Source: Paucihalobacter sp036825875 (GTDB lineage Bacteria; Bacteroidota; Bacteroidia; Flavobacteriales; Flavobacteriaceae). Taken from it: a stretch of 47,513 bases of DNA. Each line of letters starts with the position of its first letter. Position 1 is the stretch's first letter. The notes under the pieces were generated by a model. It made no database searches. It was not told the DNA's origin and saw nothing but the letters and a program-made list of their open reading frames with translations. The stretch spans positions 1 through 47,513 of the forward strand of contig NZ_DAISXK010000020.1 in assembly GCF_036825875.1 (NCBI RefSeq), in the 5' to 3' direction. This document shows positions 15,397 through 24,176 of the stretch, in pieces. The position numbers were made by a program, and so were the translations under genes.

Positions 15397-16761
15397 TTAG
15401 TTATTTAGTGGATTGTAACCAAGGTAAGGAACTTCTTTTTCGTTGAATTCTATATCAAAGGTTTTCAGCTCATCTAAAATCGGAGTGTAAACTTCTTTGG
15501 TAATCGGAATTTGTACACCTGGTGTGTTAATAGTGCCATTCAGAATAGCCAAAGTGGCAATGGCAACAGGTAAGCCGACGGTTTTGGACATGGCAGTGTA
15601 AGTTTGATCTTCGCCAATTACCACAAGACTAGAATCTATTTGGTGTTTTTTACCGTTAAGTTCGTAACCAAATTTGTGATACATGACAATCATATCCTTG
15701 TCGGTTGGGTCTAAGGTCCAACTATCCATCAGTATTTTTTGAAGGATTTGTGCTGGTGTGGCTTGTTTTAATTCAACTTTTTTATCGGCACTAAAAATAT
15801 TGAGCTCTTCTAGCTTGTCCCAAATAATATCATCCTGGTCTATTTTTAAACTGTGTCGAAATTTTAATTCAACAGAATCGTTGGGGCTGTAAGGAAGAAA
15901 CGCATTTACGAAATCGCGGTAGCTCATGTTTTCGCTGTCTTCAATTACATAGCTATCGTCAGTCATACCCAGCATGACGAACATGTTCCATGCCTTACTG
16001 AAACCTACACGGCGCATGGTGCCACGATATAAGGTTTTGATATTATCTAACCCGTAAACGCTTTGGTATTTTAATGAATCGCGGTTGGCATAGACTTCAA
16101 ACTTACCGTAGTTTTCTATTTCTAAAAATTCGGTTCGCCTAAACAATCTGTGATAGGGAATGTATTTAAACTTGCCTTCTTGTAAAAATTTTGCGGCACC
16201 ACCTTGACCGGCCAAAACTACATTGCGCGGGTTCCAGGTGAATTTGTAATGCCATAAATTATCGTCACTTTCGGGTGCGACTAAACCGCCAGTAAACGAC
16301 TCAAACAAAATCATTTTTCCACCTTTGTCTCTAATGCTATCGATAACCTTCATGGCACTCATGTGGTCAATTCCAGGGTCTACGCCAATTTCGTTCATAA
16401 AAATCAAACCATTGTCGATGGCCTCTTGATTGAGCGCTTGCATGTCATCGCTTACATACGATGCGGTAACCATATTTTTTTTGAAAGTGATGCAGTCTTT
16501 GGCCACTTCAATATGTAAATGCGCAGGCAACATCGAAATGACAATGTCGGCATTTTGGATGGCTTCGGTACGTTGTGTTTTATTAAAAACATCTAAAGCG
16601 ATAACCGAGGCATTTTGGTGATTTCCTATGAGTTTTTGAGCCTGATCATTATTGATATCTCCAATGATTATTTGAAGTTGTTCGGCAGTAGATTTATTCA
16701 ATAAATACTGAATTAAATATGATGATGATTTGCCGGCTCCTATAATTAAAATGTTTCGCAT
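15397..16761 (-). CDS. Saccharopine dehydrogenase family protein
   Basis: The 454-residue enzyme has an N-terminal Rossmann fold (MRNILIIGAGKSSSYLIQYL) and the family's second block (NADIVISMLPAHLHIEVAKD). The characteristic region MNEIGVDPGIDHMSAMKVID and ESFTGGLVAPESDDN, typical of saccharopine reductases, is followed by a C-terminal domain ending in GLPVAIATLAILNG. Enzymes of this type interconvert saccharopine and a semialdehyde plus glutamate using NAD(P), in lysine metabolism. The exact direction and substrate cannot be fixed here. The adjacent Lrp regulator fits an amino-acid role, and a glutaryl-CoA dehydrogenase further along (37138-38316) would fit lysine breakdown. Confidence 0.85.
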   Translation of the reverse strand: MRNILIIGAGKSSSYLIQYLLNKSTAEQLQIIIGDINNDQAQKLIGNHQNASVIALDVFNKTQRTEAIQNADIVISMLPAHLHIEVAKDCITFKKNMVTASYVSDDMQALNQEAIDNGLIFMNEIGVDPGIDHMSAMKVIDSIRDKGGKMILFESFTGGLVAPESDDNLWHYKFTWNPRNVVLAGQGGAAKFLQEGKFKYIPYHRLFRRTEFLEIENYGKFEVYANRDSLKYQSVYGLDNIKTLYRGTMRRVGFSKAWNMFVMLGMTDDSYVIEDSENMSYRDFVNAFLPYSPNDSVELKFRHSLKIDQDDIIWDKLEELNIFSADKKVELKQATPAQILQKILMDSWTLDPTDKDMIVMYHKFGYELNGKKHQIDSSLVVIGEDQTYTAMSKTVGLPVAIATLAILNGTINTPGVQIPITKEVYTPILDELKTFDIEFNEKEVPYLGYNPLNN

Positions 16762-16840
16762 ACTAAGTTAGGTTGTGTATCTTTGTTAGACGAAAGTATT
16801 AAATTAAGCCTGAACAGCCGACTGAAATTCCAGATTTATT

Positions 16841-17230
16841 ATGAACAAATCAATTTTAATTACCGCGACTATTTTAGGTGTTTTAAGTGTAGTTTTAGGA
16901 GCATTTGCAGCACATGGTTTAAAAAAGCTGATAAGTCCAGATGCCTTGGCAAGTTTTGAAACCGGTGTTAAATATCAAATGTATCACGCACTGTTTTTGT
17001 TATTTGTAGGGTCATCAACCTACGTAAGTAATGGTTTTAAAAGTGCTATTTTCTATTTAGTTTTAATAGGTATTGTATTTTTTTCTGGCTCAATTTATGG
17101 GCTTGCCACTAATAGTTTAAGTGCTTTCGATTTTAAAAAGATTGCATTTATTACCCCAATTGGCGGACTTTTACTTATAATTGCATGGGTAACTTTATTG
17201 GTTAATTTCATAAAATTGAAATTAGAATAG
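16841..17230 (+). CDS. DUF423 membrane protein
   Basis: This 129-residue protein is a DUF423 (YgdD-like) inner-membrane protein. Four hydrophobic segments are visible at about 5-24, 44-60, 66-86 and 100-122. The family signature LGAFAAHGLKKLISPDALASFETG lies between the first and second, followed by YQMYHALFLL; the segment FFSGSIYGLA is also typical. The function is not known. It starts 79 bases after the divergent saccharopine dehydrogenase-family gene and ends 64 bases before pckA, which has its own promoter, so it is probably a single-gene unit. Confidence 0.88.
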   Translation: MNKSILITATILGVLSVVLGAFAAHGLKKLISPDALASFETGVKYQMYHALFLLFVGSSTYVSNGFKSAIFYLVLIGIVFFSGSIYGLATNSLSAFDFKKIAFITPIGGLLLIIAWVTLLVNFIKLKLE

Positions 17231-17244
17231 TTGTTAATTTTTGT

Positions 17245-17273
17245 TTGAAGGCTAATATTTATTCTTAATTTTG
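17245..17273 (+). promoter_or_regulatory. Bacteroidota-type promoter of pckA
   Basis: TTG at 17245-17247 (within TTTG), an 18-base spacer and TAATTTTG at 17266-17273 match the phylum's promoter consensus. The ATG of pckA is 21 bases further on at 17295, giving a leader of roughly 14 bases. An in-frame TTG at 17271 is part of the -7 element and so is unlikely to be a start codon. Confidence 0.7.
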
Positions 17274-17294
17274 TGCTCTAAACAACGCAAAATT

Positions 17295-18908
17295 ATGGTA
17301 GAATACACGCCAGCTACGAAATCGATTTCGTTAAAATCATTAGGCATCAACAATGCCAAGGTTAGATACCAATTATCACCTGACGAGCTTCACGATATAA
17401 CTGTTGAAAAAGGGCAAGGCGTTACGGCTTCATCCGGCGCATTAGCGGTAAACACTGGAGAATTTACTGGTAGATCACCAAAGGACAGATTTATTGTTAA
17501 AGATGCAATCACTCAAGACCGTGTTTGGTGGGGCAACATCAATATTCCATATGAATCGGATGCTTTTGACGCATTGTATAATAAAGTAGTTGATTATTTA
17601 TCTGAAAAGGAACTTTTTGTTAGAGATTGTTACGCTTGTGCTGATCATAACTACAATCTTAATATTAGAGTTGTGAACGAATATCCATGGAGTAATCTGT
17701 TTGTTTACAACATGTTTTTAAGACCCAACGAGGAAGAACTTGAAAATTTCAAACCAGAATGGACTGTTATAAATGCACCTGGATTTCATGCCAATCCGGA
17801 AGTTGACGGAACCCGACAACACAATTTTGCGATTTTGAATTTTTCCAGAAAAATTGCCTTGATTGGTGGTACGGGTTATACAGGCGAAATAAAAAAAGGA
17901 ATTTTTTCTGCCCTAAATTTTATCTTACCTGTATTTAAAAACACCTTGCCCATGCATTGTAGTGCAAATGTTGGAAAAGATGGTGATACAGCGATATTTT
18001 TCGGTCTCTCTGGAACTGGAAAAACCACACTATCGGCAGATCCCAATCGCAAATTAATTGGCGATGATGAGCATGGATGGACCAATGAAAATACAGTTTT
18101 TAATTTTGAAGGCGGCTGTTATGCCAAAGCCATTAACCTAAGTAGAGAAAGTGAGCCCGAAATATTCGATGCAATAAAACGCGGTGCTATTTTGGAGAAT
18201 GTGGTTATGGACAATGATGGCGAAGTGGATTTTAGCAATACAAGTATTACCCAAAACACTAGAGTTAGTTACCCAATTTATCATATAGACAATATTCAAA
18301 CACCTTCAATTGGTTTTAATCCTAAGAATATTTTCTTTTTAACGGCTGATGCTTTTGGAGTTTTACCTCCAATTTCTAAGCTCACACCTGGTCAAGCGGC
18401 TTATCATTTTATTTCTGGTTACACGGCTAAAGTTGCAGGAACAGAAGAAGGTGTAAATGAACCGCAGCCGAGTTTTTCGGCTTGTTTTGGAGCGCCATTT
18501 ATGCCATTACATCCCACGAAATATGCCGAAATGCTCAGCAAAAAAATGCAAGAAGCAGGTGTTAATGTTTGGCTAGTAAATACGGGATGGACTGGCGGAC
18601 CTTACGGCGTGGGAACACGTATGAAATTAAAATACACACGTGCCATGATCACTGCAGCAATGGATGGCAGTTTGGAAGCGGCCAATAAAGATAATTATCA
18701 TGTTCATTCTGTTTTTGGAGTACAACAACCTCGTACTTGTCCCAATGTACCAACAGAGGTCTTGAGTCCAAGAAAAACATGGAATAATGATGAAGCTTAC
18801 TATAAAACGGCTTATAAATTGGCACAATCTTTTGCTAATAATTTTGAAAAATTTAAGGCCAACGCAAGTGATTCTATTTTAAAAGGGGCACCAAATACTG
18901 AAAAATAA
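17295..18908 (+). CDS. pckA: Phosphoenolpyruvate carboxykinase (ATP)
   Basis: PckA interconverts oxaloacetate plus ATP and phosphoenolpyruvate plus CO2 plus ADP, the first committed step of gluconeogenesis. The product has 537 residues, the normal length. The ATP-binding loop GLSGTGKTTLS begins at residue 237 and the metal-binding GDDEHGW follows shortly after. The substrate-binding block NTGEFTGRSPKDRFIV is near the N-terminus. The late segment NTGWTGGPYGVGTRMKLKYT is also diagnostic of the ATP-dependent class. The start ATG at 17295 is chosen because an upstream in-frame TTG lies in the promoter. A strong two-way terminator follows. Confidence 0.97.
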   Translation: MVEYTPATKSISLKSLGINNAKVRYQLSPDELHDITVEKGQGVTASSGALAVNTGEFTGRSPKDRFIVKDAITQDRVWWGNINIPYESDAFDALYNKVVDYLSEKELFVRDCYACADHNYNLNIRVVNEYPWSNLFVYNMFLRPNEEELENFKPEWTVINAPGFHANPEVDGTRQHNFAILNFSRKIALIGGTGYTGEIKKGIFSALNFILPVFKNTLPMHCSANVGKDGDTAIFFGLSGTGKTTLSADPNRKLIGDDEHGWTNENTVFNFEGGCYAKAINLSRESEPEIFDAIKRGAILENVVMDNDGEVDFSNTSITQNTRVSYPIYHIDNIQTPSIGFNPKNIFFLTADAFGVLPPISKLTPGQAAYHFISGYTAKVAGTEEGVNEPQPSFSACFGAPFMPLHPTKYAEMLSKKMQEAGVNVWLVNTGWTGGPYGVGTRMKLKYTRAMITAAMDGSLEAANKDNYHVHSVFGVQQPRTCPNVPTEVLSPRKTWNNDEAYYKTAYKLAQSFANNFEKFKANASDSILKGAPNTEK

Positions 18909-18927
18909 ATACGAGCTTACAACAAAT

Positions 18928-18959
18928 AAAAAATGCGATTCCTAAAAGAATCGCATTTT
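18928..18959. terminator. Bidirectional terminator between pckA and hemD
   Basis: A perfect 13-bp stem (AAAAATGCGATTC with GAATCGCATTTTT) closes on CTAAAA. T-rich flanks exist on both sides, so it can serve pckA (plus strand) and the convergent hemD unit (minus strand). Confidence 0.88.
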
Positions 18960-18977
18960 TTTATGTGTTATTGTTAT

Positions 18978-19727
18978 TTATTTACTTCTATTAGCTTTTT
19001 CAATATATTTTTCTAAAGCCATGGTCATTGAAGGTGTTTCGGGAGTTGGTGCAGCTATATCTACGCGCAATCCTTTTTCTTCCACTGCTTTTAAGGTTGT
19101 ATTTCCGAAAACTGCTAAACGGGTTTCTTTTTGTTCGAAGTTAGGAAAGTTATGAAATAAAGATTCAATTCCCGACGGACTAAAAAAGACTAAAATGTCG
19201 TAGTAAACGTCTGCTAAATCAGATAAATCACTTATAACCGTTTTATAAAAAGTGGCTTGTTTGTAATTAACACCTAATTTGTCTAAAAACTCTGGAACCT
19301 CTGGTTTAACTTTATCGGTTGTTGGAAGTAAGAATTTTTCGTCCTTATATTTCTTTATCATCGGTGACAAATCTTCAAAATTACGCTTTCCAACATAAAT
19401 TTTCCGTTTTCTGTAGACTACGTATTTCTGGAGGTAGAAAGCTACAGCTTCCGATTGACAAAAATATTTCAACGTATCTGGCACTTTATAACGCATTTCT
19501 TCAGCCACTCTAAAAAAATGGTCAACAGAATTTCTACTAGTAAGAATAATAGCGGTATATTTTGTTAAATCAACTTTTTGTTGGCGAATATCTTTAGAAG
19601 GGACACCTTCTACGTGTATAAAAGGCCTAAAGTCAATTTTAACTTTTTGTTTCTCTATTAAATCAAAATACGGTGAGTTTTCTATTTTAGGCTCTGGTTG
19701 CGACACTAAAATTGTTTTTACCTTCAT
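18978..19727 (-). CDS. hemD: Uroporphyrinogen-III synthase
   Basis: HemD closes hydroxymethylbilane to uroporphyrinogen III in haem and sirohaem synthesis. The 249-residue protein has the two-lobed family pattern: the start KTILVSQPEPKIENSPYFDL, then YTAIILTSRNSVDHFF with the conserved Thr-Ser-x-Asn-Ser motif, later YDILVFFSPSGIESLFHNF with the conserved SPSG, then TRLAVFGNTTLKAVEEKGL. Sequence conservation in this family is always low, but these anchors are clear. It lies 15 bases downstream of the DUF4271 gene on the same strand, an arrangement I recall as common in flavobacteria. No other haem gene is in the window. Confidence 0.88.
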   Translation of the reverse strand: MKVKTILVSQPEPKIENSPYFDLIEKQKVKIDFRPFIHVEGVPSKDIRQQKVDLTKYTAIILTSRNSVDHFFRVAEEMRYKVPDTLKYFCQSEAVAFYLQKYVVYRKRKIYVGKRNFEDLSPMIKKYKDEKFLLPTTDKVKPEVPEFLDKLGVNYKQATFYKTVISDLSDLADVYYDILVFFSPSGIESLFHNFPNFEQKETRLAVFGNTTLKAVEEKGLRVDIAAPTPETPSMTMALEKYIEKANRSK

Positions 19728-19742
19728 GTAATTCGGGTCAAT

Positions 19743-20396
19743 TTAAATGTTATAATTTTTTATCAGATAGTATAAAATGATATACGGTCCGATTTCAAGT
19801 GCGCAAAGATACAAAATAAAATAGAAAAAATTAGAAATCAGCAACTTTTGAAAGTTTTGAAATGATGAAATAAAACCAATAAAATTTATGAGAAGAATTA
19901 TCCCAAACACTACATATATAGAAAGCTTTGTAGGTTCTAGACTGTAGATAAATATTATATTAATGGGAATTAGGATGATGCCGATAAAGTTTTTGTAGGT
20001 AGTTTTTTGAAATAAATAAGTATCTATTAATTTATCAATCTCAAAAAGACTTCCGATAAGACGCTCTACGAGTACTTTAATAAGTATAAACGTGGCGATG
20101 GCAAATAATAATTTTAAGAAAAACACAAGTTCAAATATTGAATTTCCAACAAAGGTATTGAAAGTCAAATAACCAAAAATAGTTATTGAAATAACGGAAG
20201 CGGCAAATAAAAATGCATCAAAGCCATCAATGAATTTTTGATCTCTTGCGTAAATTTTTAGGTAATTTGAATTGGCTACGATGTATAAAAAATCCTCAAA
20301 ACGTTTTGCAAACAAGAGCTTAGAAGCAGTTATACACAAAAATGCTAACATCAAAAAGACGGTATACCAATCGTTTAAAATTACTTCCCTTAACAT
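19743..20396 (-). CDS. DUF4271 integral membrane protein
   Basis: This 217-residue protein matches the DUF4271 family of Bacteroidota. Five to six membrane segments are visible, for example WYTVFLMLAFLCITASKLLF near the N-terminus and FFYILYLCALEIGPYIILY near the end; the latter, with its conserved ExxP, is the family's best-known block. It starts the transcription unit that continues into hemD. Its function is unknown. The haem gene partner may be only positional, since HemD is cytoplasmic. Confidence 0.85.
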   Translation of the reverse strand: MLREVILNDWYTVFLMLAFLCITASKLLFAKRFEDFLYIVANSNYLKIYARDQKFIDGFDAFLFAASVISITIFGYLTFNTFVGNSIFELVFFLKLLFAIATFILIKVLVERLIGSLFEIDKLIDTYLFQKTTYKNFIGIILIPINIIFIYSLEPTKLSIYVVFGIILLINFIGFISSFQNFQKLLISNFFYFILYLCALEIGPYIILYYLIKNYNI

Positions 20397-20509
20397 TTAG
20401 CGAAGTTAAAAAAATAGTGACAACATTTTAGATAGACGATTATTTTTCAATGCATACATTTCATCGATTATTTTACAAATAGTTTACTTTTGCTAAAAAT
20501 TTAGAGACC

Positions 20510-21235
20510 TTGTCAAAAAGTATAGTCATTATACCAACCTTTAATGAAATTGAAAATATAGAATCAATTATCAGGTCTGTATTTTCTCAGCCTGTAGATT
20601 TTCATATTTTGGTTGTAGATGACAATTCACCCGATTTAACTGGTGATAAGGTTGTAGAGCTTTCAAAAGAGTTTGAAAACCGACTATATTTACTTGAACG
20701 CAGCACGAAACAAGGACTTGGGACCGCTTATATTGATGGTTTTAAATGGTGTCTGGCAAAAAATTTCGATTTTATTTTTGAAATGGATGCTGATTTTTCA
20801 CATAATCCAAATGATCTAGTACTACTTTACAACGCTTGTGCAACTGATGGTTTTGATGTAGCCATTGGTTCAAGGTATATCAAAGGTGTAAACGTTGTAA
20901 ACTGGCCGATGAGTAGAATATTACTATCTTATGGAGCATCATTATATGTAAGGTTCGTCACCAGAATGCCTATTAGAGACACCACTGCCGGGTTTGTTTG
21001 TTACAAAAGAAAAGTTTTGGAAAGCCTCGATTTAGATGGCATAAAATTTGTCGGCTATGCTTTTCAAATTGAAATGAAATTTAAAGCCTACCTTAAACGT
21101 TTTAAAATTGTTGAAATTCCGGTGATTTTTACCGACAGAACCAAAGGAAAGTCTAAAATGAGTGGATCCATTATTTCAGAAGCTATTTTTGGTGTGATCA
21201 AAATGAAGTTAAATAGTTTGTTTAAAAACGTATAA
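20510..21235 (+). CDS. Polyprenol-phosphate mannosyltransferase-like glycosyltransferase, family 2
   Basis: The 241-residue enzyme resembles dolichol/polyprenol-phosphate mannose synthases, which load a sugar onto a lipid carrier for later glycan assembly. The N-terminus IVIIPTFNEIENIESIIRSV and LVVDDNSPDLTGD form the nucleotide-sugar site. The motif FEMDADFSHNP holds the metal-binding aspartates. AIGSRYIKG and later RDTTAGFVCYKR are typical of this subgroup. There is no C-terminal membrane anchor. The start is a TTG at 20510; no ATG gives the family N-terminus, and a -7 element TACTTTTG lies upstream at 20485-20492. pyrC begins two bases after its stop, so the two are co-transcribed. Confidence 0.88.
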   Translation: MSKSIVIIPTFNEIENIESIIRSVFSQPVDFHILVVDDNSPDLTGDKVVELSKEFENRLYLLERSTKQGLGTAYIDGFKWCLAKNFDFIFEMDADFSHNPNDLVLLYNACATDGFDVAIGSRYIKGVNVVNWPMSRILLSYGASLYVRFVTRMPIRDTTAGFVCYKRKVLESLDLDGIKFVGYAFQIEMKFKAYLKRFKIVEIPVIFTDRTKGKSKMSGSIISEAIFGVIKMKLNSLFKNV

Positions 21236-21237
21236 TC

Positions 21238-22584
21238 ATGGCCGATAAATTAACACTTATTAAGCACGTAAAAATTGTAAATGAAGGCAAAATATTTGAA
21301 GGTGATATCCTAATAAAAGGTCAGTTTATTTATGAAATTGCGAGTTCTATCAGCGCCAAAACTGCCAATGTAAATGTTATTGATGCAGAGGGCAACTTTG
21401 TTATTCCTGGGGCTATTGACGATCAGGTTCATTTTAGAGAGCCAGGTTTAACGCACAAAGCGACCATCGAAACTGAATCGAAAGCCGCCGTTGCTGGCGG
21501 AATTACCTCGTTTATTGAAATGCCTAATACCAATCCACAAACAACCACAATCGATAAGCTTGACGAGAAGTTTGAAATAGCAAGAACCACTTCTTATGCA
21601 AATTATTCTTTTATGTTTGGTGGCACCAACGATAATTTAGAAGAAATTTTAAAAGTGAATCCGAAGGAAGTCGCTGGTTTAAAATTATTTCTGGGTTCTT
21701 CAACGGGTAATATGCTCGTTGATGACCCTCAAATCCTTGAAAAAATATTCGCGTCAACAAACCTACTCATTTCGGTGCATTGTGAAGATGAAGCCACTAT
21801 CCGGAAGAATACACAAAAATATATTGATAAATATGGTGATGACATTCCTATGCATTGCCATCCGCTTATTAGAAACGCAGAGACCTGTTATTTAAGTTCA
21901 TCTAAAGCGATTGAACTTGCCAAAAAAACTGGTGCGCGATTACATGTATTTCATCTGTCTACAGCTAAAGAGATGGATTTATTTACCAATAAAATTCCAT
22001 TAAAAGATAAAAAGATTACGGCCGAAGTTTGTATTCATCATTTGTGGTTTAGTGCTGAAGATTACGAGAAAAAGGGCTCTTTAATAAAATGGAATCCTGC
22101 TGTAAAAACTAGTAAAGATCGCGACGCATTATGGAAGGCTTTATTGGACGATAGAATAGATGTCATTGCAACCGACCACGCACCGCATACCTTTGAAGAA
22201 AAGCAACAAGTTTATACCAAAGCGCCTTCGGGTGGACCTCTAGTACAACATGCTGTTGTCGCAATGTTTGAAGCTTATCACAAACAAAAAATTTCAGTAG
22301 AAACTATTGTTCAAAAAATGTGTCACAATCCTGCCATTCTATTTCAAATTGAAAAGCGTGGCTTTATTAAAGAAGGTTATTATGCCGATTTGGTAATTGT
22401 AGACGCTAACCATCCGTGGACCGTAAATAAACAAAACATTTTATATAAATGCGGTTGGTCGCCATTTGAAGGAACAACTTTTAAATCTAGAATTTCTCAC
22501 ACTTTTGTAAATGGTAATTTGGTGTATAATAATTTCAAACTTACTAAAGAACGCGCTGCCATGCGATTAACTTTTAATCGATAG
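21238..22584 (+). CDS. pyrC: Dihydroorotase, Bacteroidota QVH variant
   Basis: PyrC closes carbamoyl aspartate to dihydroorotate in pyrimidine synthesis. The 448-residue protein has IPGAIDDQVHFREPGLTHKA near the N-terminus, AGLKLFLGSSTGNMLVDD with the lysine that is carbamylated to bridge the metals, SVHCEDEAT, LHVFHLST and IATDHAPHTFEEK. In most dihydroorotases the first metal motif is HxH; here it reads QVH. I recall the same QVH in other Bacteroidota dihydroorotases, so it is probably a lineage trait and not a defect. It lies between the glycosyltransferase and the DUF4296 gene with gaps of 2 and 3 bases. Confidence 0.93.
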   Translation: MADKLTLIKHVKIVNEGKIFEGDILIKGQFIYEIASSISAKTANVNVIDAEGNFVIPGAIDDQVHFREPGLTHKATIETESKAAVAGGITSFIEMPNTNPQTTTIDKLDEKFEIARTTSYANYSFMFGGTNDNLEEILKVNPKEVAGLKLFLGSSTGNMLVDDPQILEKIFASTNLLISVHCEDEATIRKNTQKYIDKYGDDIPMHCHPLIRNAETCYLSSSKAIELAKKTGARLHVFHLSTAKEMDLFTNKIPLKDKKITAEVCIHHLWFSAEDYEKKGSLIKWNPAVKTSKDRDALWKALLDDRIDVIATDHAPHTFEEKQQVYTKAPSGGPLVQHAVVAMFEAYHKQKISVETIVQKMCHNPAILFQIEKRGFIKEGYYADLVIVDANHPWTVNKQNILYKCGWSPFEGTTFKSRISHTFVNGNLVYNNFKLTKERAAMRLTFNR

Positions 22585-22587
22585 TTC

Positions 22588-23070
22588 ATGATAAGAATTT
22601 TAATATTGGCATTAATCGGTATTATCTTGTTTTCTTGTAATAAAGAAAGACGCCCAGACAAGCCTAAAAATCTTATTTCTGAAGCCCAATTTTCAGATAT
22701 TTTATTTGATATGTTTGTTATTAATTCGGCAAAAGGGGTTAACAAAAAGGCCTTAGAAGACAACGGTGTTTTTCCACAAGATTACGTTTTTAAGAAATAT
22801 GATATTGATAGTCTTCAATTTGTAAACTCCAACACGTATTACGCTTTCGATCAAGAAAAATATCAAAAAATATTAGACAGAGTGCAAAACAAAGTTCAGA
22901 GTGAAAAGAAAATTTTTGAGGCCGCTCTTGAAAAAGAAGAAGAAGAACAGAAAAGAAAGCAAGATTCTATAAAAGCACTAAATATAAAAATACGCGATTC
23001 TCTTCAAGATCAAAAAAAGATGATTAAAAGAGAGTTTTCTGAGATTAGACTCGATAGTTTGCCGTCTTAA
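22588..23070 (+). CDS. DUF4296 lipoprotein
   Basis: This 160-residue protein starts with a lipoprotein signal (MIRILILALIGIILFSCNKE; lipobox LFSC, lipidated Cys17). The DUF4296 domain follows with the pattern LISEAQFSDILFDMFVINS and YVFKKYDIDSLQFVNSNTYY. A long charged coiled-coil tail rich in Glu and Lys runs from about residue 85 to the end. The family is widespread in Bacteroidota and follows pyrC in many flavobacteria. The function is unknown; an envelope scaffold is conceivable. Its stop is shared with the convergent SDR gene through TTAA at 23067-23070. Confidence 0.88.
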   Translation: MIRILILALIGIILFSCNKERRPDKPKNLISEAQFSDILFDMFVINSAKGVNKKALEDNGVFPQDYVFKKYDIDSLQFVNSNTYYAFDQEKYQKILDRVQNKVQSEKKIFEAALEKEEEEQKRKQDSIKALNIKIRDSLQDQKKMIKREFSEIRLDSLPS

Positions 23071-24089
23071 TTTTCATCAAAATCTTGTCTGAATAATTTT
23101 GCGGTCTCAGCGATGGAAACTTCCATAGGCTTAAATTCAAACTCCAACTGCGTTTTAATTTTATCGCTACTAAATCTGGTCTTGCTAACTGCCGATTTGG
23201 CCATTTGTTTTGATAATTTTCGTCGTTTTCCAAGTAATTTAGAACGAAGCCAATCCAAACGCCAAGCAAGAGATAATAACCATTGTTTCGCTTCTTTTTT
23301 TGGGGATGCTACATTTATTTGATTTGCCACATCAGTAAAAAATTTCTTAAAAGTCAGATTTTCCGAAACTAGTACAAATTTTTCGTTCGTTATATCGCTC
23401 TTCATTAAAAGTGTCATCGCATTTATCACATCCCAAATATCAACAAAACCTGTTGTGCCAGTGGTATAATGGCTCATACCTTTACAAACTTGTTTAAACA
23501 AACTTCCGCTTCCACCAGCATTCCAAAAACCAGCACCAATAATAATTCCGGGATTAACAATTACTGCATTTAAACCTTCTTGTACCCCGCGCCATACCTC
23601 AATTTCAGCACCATATTTGGTGATAGCATACACACTGTTGTCAAGTTCTTTATTCCATTGTGTAGACTCATCAATAAATAGTTCCGAAGGTTTTGGTGCG
23701 CCTAAGGCGGCTATGGAACTTACGTAACACAATTTCTTCACATGGTATGTGAGACACAAATTAACAACATTGGCAGTCCCTTCAATGTTTATTTTTTTTA
23801 AGATATTGTATTTATCGGGTTCAAAAGAGACCAAAGCTGCGCAATGATATACTAGGTTTATGCTAACAAAAGCACTTTCCATTGCTGGAATATCTGTAAT
23901 ATCGGCTTCAACCCAGTCAATTGCATTGTAAATAGCATTGGGATTATCGCTGAAATATGCAAACACCTTTTTTACCTCTTCTAATTTGTGTTTGCGTCTG
24001 TAAATCGCTCTTACGTTTTCACCTTCTGAAATTAATTTAAAAAGTAAATGTGAGCCAACCAATCCTGTGCCGCCAGTAACTAAAATCAT
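23067..24089 (-). CDS. NAD-dependent epimerase/dehydratase family (SDR) protein
   Basis: The 340-residue protein is an extended short-chain dehydrogenase. The nucleotide-binding start MILVTGGTGLVGSHLLFKL holds the GxxGxxG motif. VYHCAALVSFEPD and LCYVSSIAALG are the next conserved strands, and the catalytic Tyr-x-x-x-Lys is seen as YAITKYGAE. NPGIIIGAG follows. The C-terminal 80 residues are basic and may contact the membrane. Sugar epimerases, dihydroflavonol-type reductases and steroid-like dehydrogenases share this pattern, so the substrate is not assigned. It converges on the DUF4296 gene and is divergent from tyrS. Confidence 0.85.
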   Translation of the reverse strand: MILVTGGTGLVGSHLLFKLISEGENVRAIYRRKHKLEEVKKVFAYFSDNPNAIYNAIDWVEADITDIPAMESAFVSINLVYHCAALVSFEPDKYNILKKINIEGTANVVNLCLTYHVKKLCYVSSIAALGAPKPSELFIDESTQWNKELDNSVYAITKYGAEIEVWRGVQEGLNAVIVNPGIIIGAGFWNAGGSGSLFKQVCKGMSHYTTGTTGFVDIWDVINAMTLLMKSDITNEKFVLVSENLTFKKFFTDVANQINVASPKKEAKQWLLSLAWRLDWLRSKLLGKRRKLSKQMAKSAVSKTRFSSDKIKTQLEFEFKPMEVSIAETAKLFRQDFDEN

Positions 24090-24176
24090 GTTCTAAAAGT
24101 AAAGAAATAATCGATATTCCCAGTTATTTATGCTTGTATTTTTATATTTGCGCCATAGTTATAATTCACTCAAAAT

